Positions 1 to 8,439 of a stretch of 64,000 nt of DNA are shown piece by piece. Position 1 is the stretch's first letter; every line of letters starts with the position of its first letter. The translations under genes were made by a program, and so were the position numbers. The DNA is from Pseudomonas spelaei (GTDB lineage: Bacteria > Pseudomonadota > Gammaproteobacteria > Pseudomonadales > Pseudomonadaceae): positions 186,001 through 250,000 of the forward strand of contig NZ_WNNK01000004.1 of NCBI RefSeq assembly GCF_009724245.1, written 5' to 3'. The notes under the pieces are model-generated. The model searched no databases, was not told the DNA's origin, and was given only the letters and a program-made list of their open reading frames with translations.

Positions 1-822
1 TTCCCTGGCATCAAGATCGAAGATGCGGTGAACGGCAAAAAGGCCCAGGCCATCCTGATGCGCGAAACCTTTGACATGGTGCTGTGTGACTGGGAAATGC
101 CGGAAATGTCCGGCCTGGAACTGTTGACCTGGTGCCGTGAGCAGCCTCATCTCAAGGCCATGCCGTTTGTCATGGTCACCAGCCGTGGCGACAAGGAAAA
201 CGTGGTTCAGGCGATCCAGGCCGGGGTCTCCGGCTACGTCAGCAAACCCTTCACCAACGAGCAGTTGCTGAACAAGGTCAAGCAGGCCCTGCACAAGATC
301 GGCCGCCTGGACGCGCTGATCGCCAGCGCTCCGACCAAAATGAACTCGGCTTTCGGCAACGACTCGCTGAGCGCCTTGACCGGCGGCAAACCCGAAGCGG
401 TCAAGCCTGCTCCCGTCGCGGTTCCCAGCAAAGGCCTGCTCAATAGCCCACCTGTGCAGGCACCCGCTGCAGCATCGCCTGCCAGCGGTCGTGGCCAGGG
501 TCAGTTGCGCCTGTCCAGTGGCACCCAGCAGTGTGTGATCAAGGCCCTGAGCATCAAGGAAGCGCTGCTGGTGGTGCGCCGAGGTGAAGTCCTGCCTCAG
601 GTGCTGGAAAGCGCTGTACTCGATCTTGAACAAGGCGAGAATGCCGAAACCGCGCGTCTCAACGGCTACCTGCACGCCATCGTCGCCTACGAACCCAAGC
701 CTGATAGCGACTGGCTGCAACTGACCTTCCGTTTTATCGATCAGGATGCGCAGAAGCTGGATTACATCTCGCGGCTGATTGCGCGTGGGACGGCCCAGAA
801 GCATTTTGTGCCGGGCGCCTGA
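1..822 (+). CDS. Response regulator, CheY-like receiver with C-terminal extension (5' end outside window)
   Basis: The reading frame is open from the first base, so the start lies upstream of the window; 273 residues are visible. The first ~95 residues are a receiver domain: the phospho-acceptor Asp is in VLCDWEMPEMSG, followed by the conserved Thr/Ser in MVTSRGDKE and the Lys in GYVSKPF. The receiver is followed by an Ala/Pro-rich linker (about residues 105-170) and a roughly 100-residue C-terminal domain without an HTH or a recognisable enzymatic motif. It therefore does not look like a DNA-binding regulator. The output domain is unassigned. The cognate kinase cannot be inferred from this window. 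Confidence 0.85.
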   Translation, partial: FPGIKIEDAVNGKKAQAILMRETFDMVLCDWEMPEMSGLELLTWCREQPHLKAMPFVMVTSRGDKENVVQAIQAGVSGYVSKPFTNEQLLNKVKQALHKIGRLDALIASAPTKMNSAFGNDSLSALTGGKPEAVKPAPVAVPSKGLLNSPPVQAPAAASPASGRGQGQLRLSSGTQQCVIKALSIKEALLVVRRGEVLPQVLESAVLDLEQGENAETARLNGYLHAIVAYEPKPDSDWLQLTFRFIDQDAQKLDYISRLIARGTAQKHFVPGA

Positions 823-1012
823 TCTCCCTGCCAATGCCGTAAATCGACCAGTTGTCTGATTCTCGGTCTCTGGCTTGATTTATATTGGTTTGGATATAGT
901 CTTTCGATAGTGCGTTGGCGCTACTGAGTGTTCGCTACGCCTTGAAACACACCGCCACTGCCTTTGGCTGAATCGTCTATTACGCTTTTCCTTTCCAGAA
1001 AAGGAGAAGTGG

Positions 1013-1336
1013 ATGCCAAGGCACAAGGACGTGGTGTTTGTGGGAAGCTCGCTCAAGGATCTCAAGTCGTTCCCGCTCGATGCGCGAAGAGCTGCCGGTT
1101 TTCAATTGGATCTCTTACAACAGGGCGAGCAGCCTTTTGACTGTAAGCCGATGAAAACCATCGGGCGGGGTGTCCATGAGATCAGGGTTTTCGACGAGTC
1201 AGGAGCGTTTCGGGTGTTTTATGTGGTCAACCGGCCTGAAGCCATTTACGTGCTGCATGCGTTGCGCAAAGCCACACAAAAAACCGAAACGCGGGATATC
1301 GAACTGGCTCGCGCCAGACTGCAGGAGTTAGGTTAA
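1013..1336 (+). CDS. RelE/HigB-type toxin (phage-derived Gp49-like family)
   Basis: A 107-residue basic protein of the HigB/Gp49-like family, whose members are usually ribosome-dependent mRNA endonucleases. The family signature is visible as GRGVHEIRVFDESGAFRVFYV followed by LHALRKATQKT near the C-terminus. A good Shine-Dalgarno (AAGGAGAA) lies 5-6 bases before the ATG. The partner antitoxin gene starts 4 bases downstream, so this is the toxin-first order typical of higBA modules. Target and activity are inferred from the family only. Confidence 0.85.
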   Translation: MPRHKDVVFVGSSLKDLKSFPLDARRAAGFQLDLLQQGEQPFDCKPMKTIGRGVHEIRVFDESGAFRVFYVVNRPEAIYVLHALRKATQKTETRDIELARARLQELG

Positions 1337-1340
1337 GCCC

Positions 1341-1640
1341 ATGACAGACCAAAAGTTTCAAACCGAGCGTTTCAGTAGCGTCTGGGACGCCCTGGAAGAC
1401 ACTCCCCAGCAAGCGGCGAACATGCGTTTGCGCTCCAAGCTGCTCTTGGAACTCTGCAAAACCATTCGCAGTTGGGAGCTCTCCCAGAAAGACGCGGCCC
1501 AGCGGCTTCATATCAGTCAGCCTCGCCTCAATGACGTGCTGAACGGCAAGATCGACAAGTTCTCACTGGATGCCTTGGTCAACCTTTCTGCTGCGGCCCA
1601 CATGGACGTGGATATTTGTTTCGCGCCGCTGCCGGCCTAA
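1341..1640 (+). CDS. HigA-like antitoxin, XRE-family helix-turn-helix
   Basis: A 99-residue protein with an XRE-type HTH in its middle (SWELSQKDAAQRLHISQPRL, then NDVLNGK), followed by a short C-terminal strand region ending VDICFAPLPA. It belongs to the small XRE antitoxins partnered with Gp49-like toxins. It begins 4 bases after the toxin stop codon, consistent with translational coupling. Members of this family normally neutralise the toxin by direct binding and repress the shared promoter, so autoregulation through the 823-1012 region is expected; the operator was not identified with confidence. Confidence 0.85.
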   Translation: MTDQKFQTERFSSVWDALEDTPQQAANMRLRSKLLLELCKTIRSWELSQKDAAQRLHISQPRLNDVLNGKIDKFSLDALVNLSAAAHMDVDICFAPLPA

Positions 1641-1671
1641 AGCCCACACTGCATTGTCATGATCCCTTGCT

Positions 1672-1701
1672 AGCCTGCCATTCAGTCGTTCCTGGCAGGC
1701 T
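1672..1701 (+). terminator. Inverted repeat between the toxin-antitoxin pair and the M23 peptidase gene
   Basis: A perfect 9-bp stem (AGCCTGCCA / TGGCAGGCT) with a 12-base loop ends 6 bases before the ATG of the peptidase gene. There is no U-run, so it is either a weak 3' boundary for the toxin-antitoxin mRNA or a structure in the peptidase leader. Confidence 0.35.
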
Positions 1702-1707
1702 TAGCTC

Positions 1708-2388
1708 ATGTTCGTGCGCGCGCTACTTTTCTGTGGAGTATTTACGGTCGCTACCTCGGCAACGGCCATGACCCTCTACAAATCCGTCGACGCTGACGGC
1801 GTCGTTGTCTTCAGCGACCGGCACACGCCGGGGGCGCAGGCGTTTGTGTTTCAGGATCGGGTCGTCGAACAGGTGAAGCGTCAGGTGCGCGATATTCAGC
1901 AGCCAAAAAACCCTGTCGGTGTGGTCAAAATCTATCGCTATCCCTTTCCCTGGCGCGGTGGACCGTTCCGTCTGACCCAGGGACCAAACGGCACCTTCAG
2001 CCACACTGACCTCAAAAGCCGCTACGCCATGGACATCGCCATGCCTGAAGGTACGCCAATCATTGCCGCGCGCGGTGGGGTGGTGGTGAAAACCGAGAAT
2101 AACCAGGCCGGACGCGGAAGCGACCCGTCGGGCAATTTCGTGCGGGTGCAGCATGATGACGGCACCCAGGGCGTGTACCTGCACCTCAAGCAAGGCTCGG
2201 TCAGCGTCAGGCAAGGGCAGCGCGTGGTGGTGGGCAGCCCGCTGGCGCTGTCGGGCAATACCGGCAACAGCAGCGGGCCGCATCTGCATTTTGTGGTGCA
2301 GCGCGCTACGGAATTGGGGCTGGCGTCGATTCCCTACGAATTCAATCAACCGGTAGGGGCGTTGCCCAACTTTGCGTTGGGCAACTGA
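1708..2388 (+). CDS. Secreted M23-family peptidoglycan DD-metallopeptidase
   Basis: A 226-residue protein with an N-terminal signal peptide (cleavage probably after ATSATA, about residue 20) and a short DUF4124-like segment (TLYKSVDADGVVVFSDR). The LytM/M23 zinc peptidase fold occupies about residues 90-220. The zinc ligands are expected in SHTDLKSRYAMD and GPHLHF, with a further His in YLHL. M23 enzymes cut peptide crosslinks in peptidoglycan or act as catalytic activators in the periplasm; both His motifs are intact here, so an active enzyme is likely. The gene ends 4 bases from the convergent CorC-like gene, and its last codons form a hairpin. Confidence 0.9.
   Translation: MFVRALLFCGVFTVATSATAMTLYKSVDADGVVVFSDRHTPGAQAFVFQDRVVEQVKRQVRDIQQPKNPVGVVKIYRYPFPWRGGPFRLTQGPNGTFSHTDLKSRYAMDIAMPEGTPIIAARGGVVVKTENNQAGRGSDPSGNFVRVQHDDGTQGVYLHLKQGSVSVRQGQRVVVGSPLALSGNTGNSSGPHLHFVVQRATELGLASIPYEFNQPVGALPNFALGN
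2361..2385. terminator. Perfect hairpin at the convergent end of the M23 and CorC-like genes
   Basis: A perfect 10-bp stem (GTTGCCCAAC / GTTGGGCAAC) with a 5-base loop sits inside the last codons of the peptidase gene, immediately before its TGA. The convergent membrane-protein gene stops 4 bases later. No U-run follows on either strand, so it would act as a 3' stabiliser or factor-assisted terminator rather than a classic intrinsic terminator. Confidence 0.4.
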
Positions 2389-2392
2389 CGGG

Positions 2393-3733
2393 TCAGTCGA
2401 GCATCATCACCTTGGCCAGCACGATCTTCGGGCCCTTCATCTTCTTGATGATGATGCGCAGGCCTTCAACTTCCAGCACTTCTTCCTCTTCAGGCACCCG
2501 TTTCAGGGTTTCGTAGATCAGGCCGGCGAGGGTTTCGGCTTCGATGTGGTCCAGGTCGATGCCCAGCAGGCGTTCGACTTTGAACAGAGGCGTATCGCCG
2601 CGCACCAGCAACTTGCCAGGTTGGTAGGCGAGGATGCCGCGCTCGGCCTTGCGGTGTTCGTCCTGGATGTCTCCCACCAGTACTTCCAGCACATCCTCCA
2701 TGGTCAGGTAGCCGATGACCTTGCCGTCTGCTTCCTCCACCAGGGCGAAATGTGCACCACCTTTGCGGAACTGTTCCAGCAGTTGCGACAACGGCATGTG
2801 CCGGGACACGCGCTCCAGTGGGCGGGTCAACTCGGCCAGGTTGAACGACTCGGGAATGTGGTCCAGGGCCGCCAGTTCCAGCAGCAGGTCCTTGATGTGC
2901 AGCAGGCCGACAAACTCGTTGCGCACGGCGTCATACACCGGGTAACGGCTGAATTTATGGCGGCGGAACAGCGCGAGGATTTCCTTGAGCGGGGCGTTGA
3001 AGTCCAGGGTCACCAGGTCTTCCCGGGAGTTGGCCCAGTCCACCACTTCCAGCTCGCCCATTTCCACGGCGGAGGCAAGCACGCGCATGCCTTGGTCGCT
3101 CGGGTCCTGGCCACGGCTGGAGTGCAGGATCAGTTTCAGTTCTTCGCGGCTGTAATGGTGTTCATGGTGTGGGCCAGGCTCGCCTTGGCCGGCGATACGC
3201 AAAATGGCGTTGGCGCTGGCGTTGAGCAGGTAGATCGCCGGGTACATTGCCCAGTAGAACAGGTACAGCGGCACGGCGGTCCACAGCGACAGCAACTCGG
3301 GTTTGCGAATCGCCCAGGATTTGGGCGCCAGTTCACCGACCACGATGTGCAGGTAGGAAATCACGAAGAAGGCGGCAAAGAACGACACGCCCCTGATCAC
3401 TTCCACCGATTCGACGCCAATGGCGCCCAGCAGCGGCTCCAGGATATGCGCAAAGGCCGGCTCACCCACCCAACCCAGGCCCAGGGAGGCGAGGGTGATA
3501 CCCAGCTGGCAGGCCGACAGGTAGGCGTCGAGCTGACTGTGCACGGTGCGCAGGATCTGTCCGCGCCAACCGTTCTTGTGGGCGATGCTCTCGACCCGCG
3601 TGGCGCGCAGTTTGACCATGGCAAATTCCGCCGCAACGAAGAATCCGTTGAGCAGTACCAGGATCAGTGCAAAAAGAATCATGCCGAAGTCGGCGAAGAG
3701 TGTCGCGAGGGTGATACCAGGGGAAGGGTCCAT
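2393..3733 (-). CDS. CNNM/CorC (hemolysin-C-like) membrane protein, DUF21-CBS-CorC_HlyC
   Basis: A 446-residue protein. About residues 1-200 are a DUF21 membrane domain with several hydrophobic helices, including a GFFVAAEFAMVKLRATRVE segment typical of the family. A CBS pair follows (about 215-335), then a C-terminal CorC_HlyC domain ending in MKGPKIVLAKVMMLD. Family members are linked to Mg2+/Co2+ transport or resistance; the old name 'hemolysin' is not evidence of a toxin. I chose the ATG reading MDPSPG. The frame extends 10 codons upstream to a TTG that has no good ribosome-binding site. Confidence 0.9.
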   Translation of the reverse strand: MDPSPGITLATLFADFGMILFALILVLLNGFFVAAEFAMVKLRATRVESIAHKNGWRGQILRTVHSQLDAYLSACQLGITLASLGLGWVGEPAFAHILEPLLGAIGVESVEVIRGVSFFAAFFVISYLHIVVGELAPKSWAIRKPELLSLWTAVPLYLFYWAMYPAIYLLNASANAILRIAGQGEPGPHHEHHYSREELKLILHSSRGQDPSDQGMRVLASAVEMGELEVVDWANSREDLVTLDFNAPLKEILALFRRHKFSRYPVYDAVRNEFVGLLHIKDLLLELAALDHIPESFNLAELTRPLERVSRHMPLSQLLEQFRKGGAHFALVEEADGKVIGYLTMEDVLEVLVGDIQDEHRKAERGILAYQPGKLLVRGDTPLFKVERLLGIDLDHIEAETLAGLIYETLKRVPEEEEVLEVEGLRIIIKKMKGPKIVLAKVMMLD

Positions 3734-3890
3734 GATGGGGTTTTGCGGGTTCCGTGTATTCAAAAAGGATTAGCAGGCGGGCCTGAAGGGCAGGCGCAAG
3801 TCAGCCAATGTAGCGGCTGATGGGGCGCTTGCCTAGTAGCGGCTGCCGGGCGGAGCCTGGAAACTGCTGCCTGGAGCCATGCAAATCCAG

Positions 3891-3912
3891 TGTGGCAAGC
3901 CAGCTCCCACAT
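3891..3912. repeat. Single REP-like palindrome arm
   Basis: TGTGGCAAGCCAGCTCCCAC followed by ATT matches one arm of the longer REPIN-like elements at 22190 and 60209 (GCAAGCCAGCTCCCACA). It lies just downstream of phoR, between phoR and the CorC-like gene. No second inverted arm is nearby, so it appears to be a singlet. Confidence 0.7.
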
Positions 3913-3932
3913 TGGATCGTTGCTATTTTCGG

Positions 3933-5255
3933 TTACTTATCGCTGCCAAGTGCCCTTGAGCGTGTCATCTGTGCCGGCGGAAAATGGCAGGTGAAGGTAC
4001 TGCCATGCCCCAGCACACTGCTGATCTCAAGGCGTGCACGATGACGCAGCAGCACATGCTTGACGATCGCCAGCCCCAGGCCAGTACCGCCGGTGTTGGA
4101 GTTGCGGCTGGAGTCGACTCGGTAGAAGCGTTCGGTCAGGCGTGGCAGGTGCTTGCTGTCGATACCGATGCCGGAGTCCTGAACGCTCAGGTGCGCGCCT
4201 TGGTCGTCGGCCCACCAACGGATGCGGATGGTGCCTTTGTCCTGGGTGTACTTCACTGCGTTGAACACCAGGTTGGAAAAAGCGCTGCGTAATTCGCCCT
4301 CGCTGCCTTTGAGCAGGATCGATGGGTCGGCCTCCAGGGAAATGCTTTGCTCGCGTTGCCCGGACAGGGCCTGGGCGTCGTTCTTGATGGTCTGCAACAG
4401 GCTTTGAACCGGCACGGGCTGGTTGTCAGAGGGGTAATCGGTGGCTTCCAGCTTGGCCAGCAACAGCAGGTCGTTGAGCAGGGTCTGCATGCGTCCACCT
4501 TGCTGCTGCATTTGCTGCAGGGCACGGGTCCAACGCGGGTTCACCTCTTCGACGTTATCCAGCAGTGTCTCCAGGTAGCCGCAAATCACCGTCAGCGGCG
4601 TGCGTAATTCATGGGAGACGTTGGCCACAAAGTCTTTGCGCATCTGTTCCAACTGATGGATGCGGGTGACGTCGCGTACCAGCATCAAATGCTCGTTGTT
4701 GCCATAGCGCGTCAGGTACAGCTGGATGCGCACCCGGTCATTGGTCGGTGACGGAATTTCCAGGGCTTCTTCGAAGTTGTCCTGCTCGAAATATTCCTTG
4801 AAGCGCGGATGGCGCACCAGGTTGGTCACGGGCTGGCCGCTGTCCTGAGGTGTCTTGAGGCCCAGCAAGGTTTCGGCTGCGCGGTTCCACCACTCCAGGT
4901 TACCGTCGCTGTCGAGCATGATCACCGCGTCTTTCAGCGCGGCAGTCGACTCCTGGACACGGTCGATCACCGCTTGCAGGCGGCCGCGTACCCGTTGGTC
5001 GCGGCGTTGCAGGTGATAGATGCTGTCGAACACCTCGCCCCACAGGCCGTAGCCGTCGGGTGGTGCTTCGTCGGGTTGGTGCTGGCGTAGCCATTCGTGC
5101 AGACGCAGCAGTTGCTTGAGGGTCCAGCCCAGGTAGACGCCCAGGCCGATGGCCAGGCTCCAGCCGTAGTAACCGCTGATCAGGCCCACCAACAGACAGC
5201 CGGTAATCAACAGGAGCATGTGGCGGATCAGGGTGCCATGCCAGTTTTGATTCAC
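3933..5255 (-). CDS. phoR: Phosphate-regulon sensor histidine kinase PhoR
   Basis: A 440-residue inner-membrane kinase. Two hydrophobic helices lie in residues ~12-45, followed by a DUF3329-like linker and a PAS domain (~95-200). The HisKA domain has its phospho-accepting His at residue 215 (VSHELRTPL), and the HATPase domain carries the N box (FSNLVFNAVKYT) and G boxes (DSGIGI, GTGLGLAI). Under phosphate limitation PhoR phosphorylates PhoB, the gene 45 bases upstream in the same direction. Length and layout are normal for the family. The Pst/PhoU partners are not in this window. Confidence 0.96.
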   Translation of the reverse strand: MNQNWHGTLIRHMLLLITGCLLVGLISGYYGWSLAIGLGVYLGWTLKQLLRLHEWLRQHQPDEAPPDGYGLWGEVFDSIYHLQRRDQRVRGRLQAVIDRVQESTAALKDAVIMLDSDGNLEWWNRAAETLLGLKTPQDSGQPVTNLVRHPRFKEYFEQDNFEEALEIPSPTNDRVRIQLYLTRYGNNEHLMLVRDVTRIHQLEQMRKDFVANVSHELRTPLTVICGYLETLLDNVEEVNPRWTRALQQMQQQGGRMQTLLNDLLLLAKLEATDYPSDNQPVPVQSLLQTIKNDAQALSGQREQSISLEADPSILLKGSEGELRSAFSNLVFNAVKYTQDKGTIRIRWWADDQGAHLSVQDSGIGIDSKHLPRLTERFYRVDSSRNSNTGGTGLGLAIVKHVLLRHRARLEISSVLGHGSTFTCHFPPAQMTRSRALGSDK

Positions 5256-5300
5256 TTAAACACGCGTCCTTGTCAGCTGTTCGGGCAGGGTGGGGCAGGC

Positions 5301-5990
5301 TCAGCCTTTGGTGGAGAACCGATAACCGGTGCCGCGCACGGTTTGTACCAGACTTTCGTAGGCATCGCCCAAGGCTTTGCGCAGGCGGCGGATATGTACG
5401 TCAACGGTACGCTCTTCGACATACACGTTGCCGCCCCAGACCTGATCGAGCAACTGGCCGCGGGTGTAGGCACGTTCCTGGTGGGTCATGAAGAACTGCA
5501 GCAAGCGATATTCGGTAGGGCCCATCTCGGCCGGCTTGCCGTCGATGGTCACGCGGTGGCTGATCGGGTCCAGCAGCAGGCCACCGACTTCGATAGGCGC
5601 TTCGCCATCAGTCGGTCCGGCACGGCGCAGTACGGCTTTCAGACGGGCTACCAGCTCCCGTGGGGAAAATGGCTTGGTGATGTAGTCATCGGCGCCGACT
5701 TCCAGGCCCTGAATCTTGTTGTCTTCTTCGCCCTTGGCGGTGAGCATGATGATCGGGATGTCCCCGGTCAGCTCGTCGCGCTTGAGACGGCGGGCGAGTT
5801 CGATGCCGGAGGTGCCGGGCAGCATCCAGTCCAGCAGGATCAGGTCCGGCTTGCGGTCGACGATAATGGCGTGGGCCTGCTGGGAGTTCTCCGCCTCCAG
5901 GCAGTCATAGCCGGCCATTTCCAACGCAACGGCGATCATTTCGCGAATAGGCGCTTCGTCGTCAACGATCAGAATGCTCCTGCCAACCAT
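5301..5990 (-). CDS. phoB: Phosphate-regulon response regulator PhoB
   Basis: A 229-residue OmpR/PhoB-family regulator. The receiver domain has an acidic pocket (VDDE, residues 9-12), phospho-acceptor Asp54 (LLDWMLPG) and the conserved Lys in MLTAKGEED. The C-terminal winged-helix DNA-binding domain (~130-229) contains RVTIDGKP, the TPEYR-like stretch and [14 protein letters not shown] chose the ATG at 5990 (MVGRSIL) because AGGGGAC lies 6-7 bases upstream; an in-frame ATG six codons earlier lacks such a site. PhoB-P activates phosphate-scavenging genes by binding Pho boxes; one lies 42 bases upstream of this gene, implying autoregulation. Confidence 0.97.
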   Translation of the reverse strand: MVGRSILIVDDEAPIREMIAVALEMAGYDCLEAENSQQAHAIIVDRKPDLILLDWMLPGTSGIELARRLKRDELTGDIPIIMLTAKGEEDNKIQGLEVGADDYITKPFSPRELVARLKAVLRRAGPTDGEAPIEVGGLLLDPISHRVTIDGKPAEMGPTEYRLLQFFMTHQERAYTRGQLLDQVWGGNVYVEERTVDVHIRRLRKALGDAYESLVQTVRGTGYRFSTKG

Positions 5991-6031
5991 GCTAAGTCCC
6001 CTTGTCATTTAACTGTCTTGCGCCGCATTAG

Positions 6032-6060
6032 ATAACGGAATTATTGCAGTCGTGTGACAG
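6032..6060 (-). promoter_or_regulatory. Pho box upstream of phoB (three direct 7-mers)
   Basis: Read on the minus strand, three 7-base units occur at exact 11-base spacing: CTGTCAC, then 4 bases, CTGCAAT, then 4 bases, CCGTTAT. The known PhoB site is CTGTCAT-like 7-mers separated by 4-base AT-rich spacers. The first unit matches 6 of 7. The site is 42 bases from the phoB start codon and 82 bases from the divergent gene at 6143, so it could control one or both. Confidence 0.8.
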
Positions 6061-6142
6061 TATTTTAGTGCCTTGGGCAATCGGCGCCTTCCTGGACTAC
6101 GCTTTGGGTCCGAATCCTGACAACCACAAAAGGAAGGTTCCG

Positions 6143-6523
6143 ATGACTCACAGTACGTTTTCCTGGAAAGCCCTGCTGGTAACGGCCGCCTTGGCGCTGC
6201 CGACCCTGGCATTCGCGGCAGATCCTGCGATGACCAAGGACGGGATGCTGGTGGATCACGCCGGCATGACCCTCTACACCTTTGCCAAGGATGCAGGCGG
6301 CAAATCCATGTGCAACGACAAGTGTGCTACCAACTGGCCACCGTTGATGGCCGCTTCGACCGACAAGCCTATGGGCAAGTGGACCGTGATTACTCGCGAT
6401 GATGAGAAGAGCCAATGGGCCTATGACGGCAAACCGCTCTACACCTTCGTCATGGACAAAAAGGCCGGTGACATGACCGGCGAAGGCAAAATGGATGGGG
6501 CGTGGAAGATGGCCAAACCGTAA
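6143..6523 (+). CDS. Small secreted COG4315-type protein (lipoprotein_15 / YxFxxD repeats)
   Basis: A 126-residue protein with a clear signal peptide (residues 1-22, cleaved after ALAFAA or nearby; no lipobox Cys). Two family repeats follow: LYTFAKDAGGKSMC with CATNWPP, and LYTFVMDKKAG. Members are predicted periplasmic proteins of unknown function. I chose the ATG at 6143 because AGGAAGG lies just upstream and the signal peptide begins there; the upstream in-frame extension lacks both. It is divergent from phoB, with the Pho box in the shared region, so phosphate control is possible but unproven. Confidence 0.85.
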   Translation: MTHSTFSWKALLVTAALALPTLAFAADPAMTKDGMLVDHAGMTLYTFAKDAGGKSMCNDKCATNWPPLMAASTDKPMGKWTVITRDDEKSQWAYDGKPLYTFVMDKKAGDMTGEGKMDGAWKMAKP

Positions 6524-6530
6524 ACCAGCC

Positions 6531-6562
6531 CTGTAGCCGCAGCCTGGCGGCAGCGGCTACAG
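6531..6562. repeat. TGTAGCCGC hairpin, REP-like and terminator-like
   Basis: A perfect 10-bp stem CTGTAGCCGC / GCGGCTACAG with a 12-base loop lies in the 46 bases between two convergent stop codons (6523 and 6570). Its ends match the TGTAGCCG...CGGCTACA elements at 28389 and 51836, so it is probably a short member of the same family serving as a shared 3' end. Confidence 0.65.
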
Positions 6563-6569
6563 AATGGAG

Positions 6570-7460
6570 TCAGCGAAACCCGTAGTCCGCCACAATCCCG
6601 ACAAAAATCGCCAACCCCGCCCAGTGGTTGTGCAAAAACGCCTTGAAGCATTTAAGCCGATCCCTGTCCCGGGTGTACCAGAACTCCCAGGCGAAACACC
6701 CGGCCGCCGCGAGCAGCCCAAGGTGGAACCAGCCTCCCAGCTCAAAGCGCGTGCCTGCCAGCAGCAGGCAAACCAGTGTCAGGCCCTGCAAGGTCAGAAT
6801 GATCACCCGATCGGCGTCACCAAATAGAATCGCGGTGGATTTCACGCCGATTTTCAAGTCGTCGTCACGATCGGTCATCGCGTAGTAGGTGTCGTAGGCC
6901 ACCGTCCACAGCAGGTTGGCGATGTACAGCAGCCAGGCGGTGGCCGGCAGGCTGTTGGTTTCGGCGGTGAACGCCATCGGCATGCCCCAGGAGAATGCTG
7001 CTCCCAATACCACCTGCGGGTAGTAGGTGTAGCGCTTCATGAACGGGTAGCTGACCGCCAATGCCAGACCGCCCAGCGACAGCCAGATGGTCATGGAGTT
7101 GGTCAGCAGTACCAGCAGGAAGCTGATCAACATCAATACCGCAAAGAACACCAGGGCCTCTTTCGAACTGATCTTGCCGCTGGCCAACGGGCGCTGCGCG
7201 GTGCGCTTCACATGGCCGTCGACCTTGCGGTCAGCCCAGTCATTAATGACGCAACCGGCAGCGCGGGTCAGCGTTACGCCCAGGACAAAAATCACGATGT
7301 TAGCCAGGGACGGCGAACCCTTGCCGGCAATCCACAGTGCCCAGAGCGTCGGCCACAGCAGCAGATAGATGCCGATGGGTTTGTCCATGCGGGTCAACTG
7401 GATAAAGTCCCAGGCCCGCGGATTCAGGTGATTCAGGGATTTGAGCAGACGCTGATACAT
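6570..7460 (-). CDS. ubiA: 4-hydroxybenzoate octaprenyltransferase UbiA
   Basis: A 296-residue integral membrane prenyltransferase with about eight or nine hydrophobic helices. It attaches the polyprenyl tail to 4-hydroxybenzoate in ubiquinone synthesis. Both Asp-rich Mg2+/diphosphate-binding motifs are present: NDWADRKVD (73-81) and [12 protein letters not shown] (190-201). I chose the ATG reading MYQRLL; it overlaps the ubiC stop codon in a TGATG arrangement, implying translational coupling to ubiC, which makes the substrate. Confidence 0.97.
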   Translation of the reverse strand: MYQRLLKSLNHLNPRAWDFIQLTRMDKPIGIYLLLWPTLWALWIAGKGSPSLANIVIFVLGVTLTRAAGCVINDWADRKVDGHVKRTAQRPLASGKISSKEALVFFAVLMLISFLLVLLTNSMTIWLSLGGLALAVSYPFMKRYTYYPQVVLGAAFSWGMPMAFTAETNSLPATAWLLYIANLLWTVAYDTYYAMTDRDDDLKIGVKSTAILFGDADRVIILTLQGLTLVCLLLAGTRFELGGWFHLGLLAAAGCFAWEFWYTRDRDRLKCFKAFLHNHWAGLAIFVGIVADYGFR

Positions 7461-8023
7461 CAACCATTCTCCGGATGTTCGTGCACGGCCTGCCACAGGC
7501 TCGGCAGGAAAACTTCAGCCACCAGCACGCTCAGCGACCCGCGATCAAACCGCGAGCGGCGCGCCCACAGTTCATCGGCTTGCGCGGCGGTTGGCAGCCA
7601 TTCCTGTGGGTAGCGGCAAACCTCGATGGCCCGGCGTGTAAACGCCTGGTCGCAGAACAGTAGTTCTCCCAGCGAGCGGCTGCCTAGCTCATCCATATGC
7701 AAGCCGTCGCCCTGCAACGCGCTACGGGCCGCCACGCTGCGGGCAAACACCCAGGCCTGGCCGTGACCGCGCAAATACACCTCGCGAACCCAGCCAATAC
7801 TGGCCGGCGGCAAGCCCAGGGCGGCACATTCATCGTTACGCAGCGGCTGCCAGCCTTCCACCAGCGGCGTCACGCTGAAGCCGTCATTGGACAGGCGCGT
7901 CAGGCGCCGTGTCAGCGAGCCGTCATCGAACAGCCAGTCGAGGGTCAGCGGCGCAGGCAGGGGGCTCAGGAGGCTCTGGGTCAGCCATCGGCAAGCAACG
8001 GAAGCGGCGTTTGAGTGCGGCAC
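7460..8023 (-). CDS. ubiC: Chorismate pyruvate-lyase UbiC
   Basis: A 187-residue soluble enzyme that converts chorismate to 4-hydroxybenzoate plus pyruvate, the committed step into ubiquinone. Recognition rests on the N-terminal pattern [19 protein letters not shown] followed by [11 protein letters not shown], the central [20 protein letters not shown], and [11 protein letters not shown] near the C-terminus, all typical of UbiC, plus normal length and direct coupling to ubiA. The promoter must lie in the 8024-8220 region shared with the divergent rubredoxin gene. Confidence 0.95.
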   Translation of the reverse strand: MPHSNAASVACRWLTQSLLSPLPAPLTLDWLFDDGSLTRRLTRLSNDGFSVTPLVEGWQPLRNDECAALGLPPASIGWVREVYLRGHGQAWVFARSVAARSALQGDGLHMDELGSRSLGELLFCDQAFTRRAIEVCRYPQEWLPTAAQADELWARRSRFDRGSLSVLVAEVFLPSLWQAVHEHPENG

Positions 8024-8220
8024 AGTGAGTCATTATTGGCAGCAAAAGAGGCGGCGAGCTTACCATGGTGACCCGGACTTTTGCCGGGGCATACCTGCTC
8101 CAGGCGTCGATCATGCTTGCATCTGCGCGCCCCGATCAGTACAAAACGCCCTGAGCCGTACGGCAACGCTGGATCTATCGACTGTCGGCCAGTAAAGCCT
8201 GGACCTTGAGGAAGCAAGTA

Positions 8221-8388
8221 ATGAAGAAGTGGCAATGTGTAGTCTGTGGCCTGATCTATGACGAGAAGGACGGCTGGCCGGATGACGGCATCGCTCCGGG
8301 TACCCTGTGGCAGGATGTCCCCGAAGACTGGCTGTGCCCGGACTGCGGCGTCGGCAAAATGGATTTCGAAATGATCGAGATCGGTTAA
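8221..8388 (+). CDS. rubA: Rubredoxin
   Basis: A 55-residue one-iron electron carrier. The four Cys ligands are in CVVC (6-9) and CPDC (39-42), with the family core [15 protein letters not shown] and the EDWLCPDC turn. I chose the ATG at 8221 because GAGGAA lies 9-10 bases upstream; an upstream TTG in frame is less likely. The reductase gene follows 51 bases downstream in the same direction, forming a NAD(P)H to reductase to rubredoxin chain that in pseudomonads serves alkane hydroxylases or oxidative-stress defence. No alkane hydroxylase is in the window. Confidence 0.96.
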   Translation: MKKWQCVVCGLIYDEKDGWPDDGIAPGTLWQDVPEDWLCPDCGVGKMDFEMIEIG

Positions 8389-8439
8389 TTCTTTGAATTA
8401 AAGAAACGATTTTAAGAAACGTACTACAAGGAGAAAGGA

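Noticed and set aside
823..1012. Promoter call for the toxin-antitoxin pair (TTGATT and TATAGT near 874-899)
   Set aside because: The spacer would be only about 14 bases, too short for a sigma-70 promoter, so no promoter was assigned.
2393..3733. Annotating the CorC-like gene as a hemolysin
   Set aside because: The DUF21-CBS-CorC_HlyC layout belongs to ion-transport-related membrane proteins; nothing indicates a secreted cytolysin.
2372..3820. Long rightward open frame opposite the CorC-like gene
   Set aside because: It is rich in Gln, His and Arg, shows no domain and exactly mirrors the third-codon bias of the convincing leftward gene; it is an antisense shadow.
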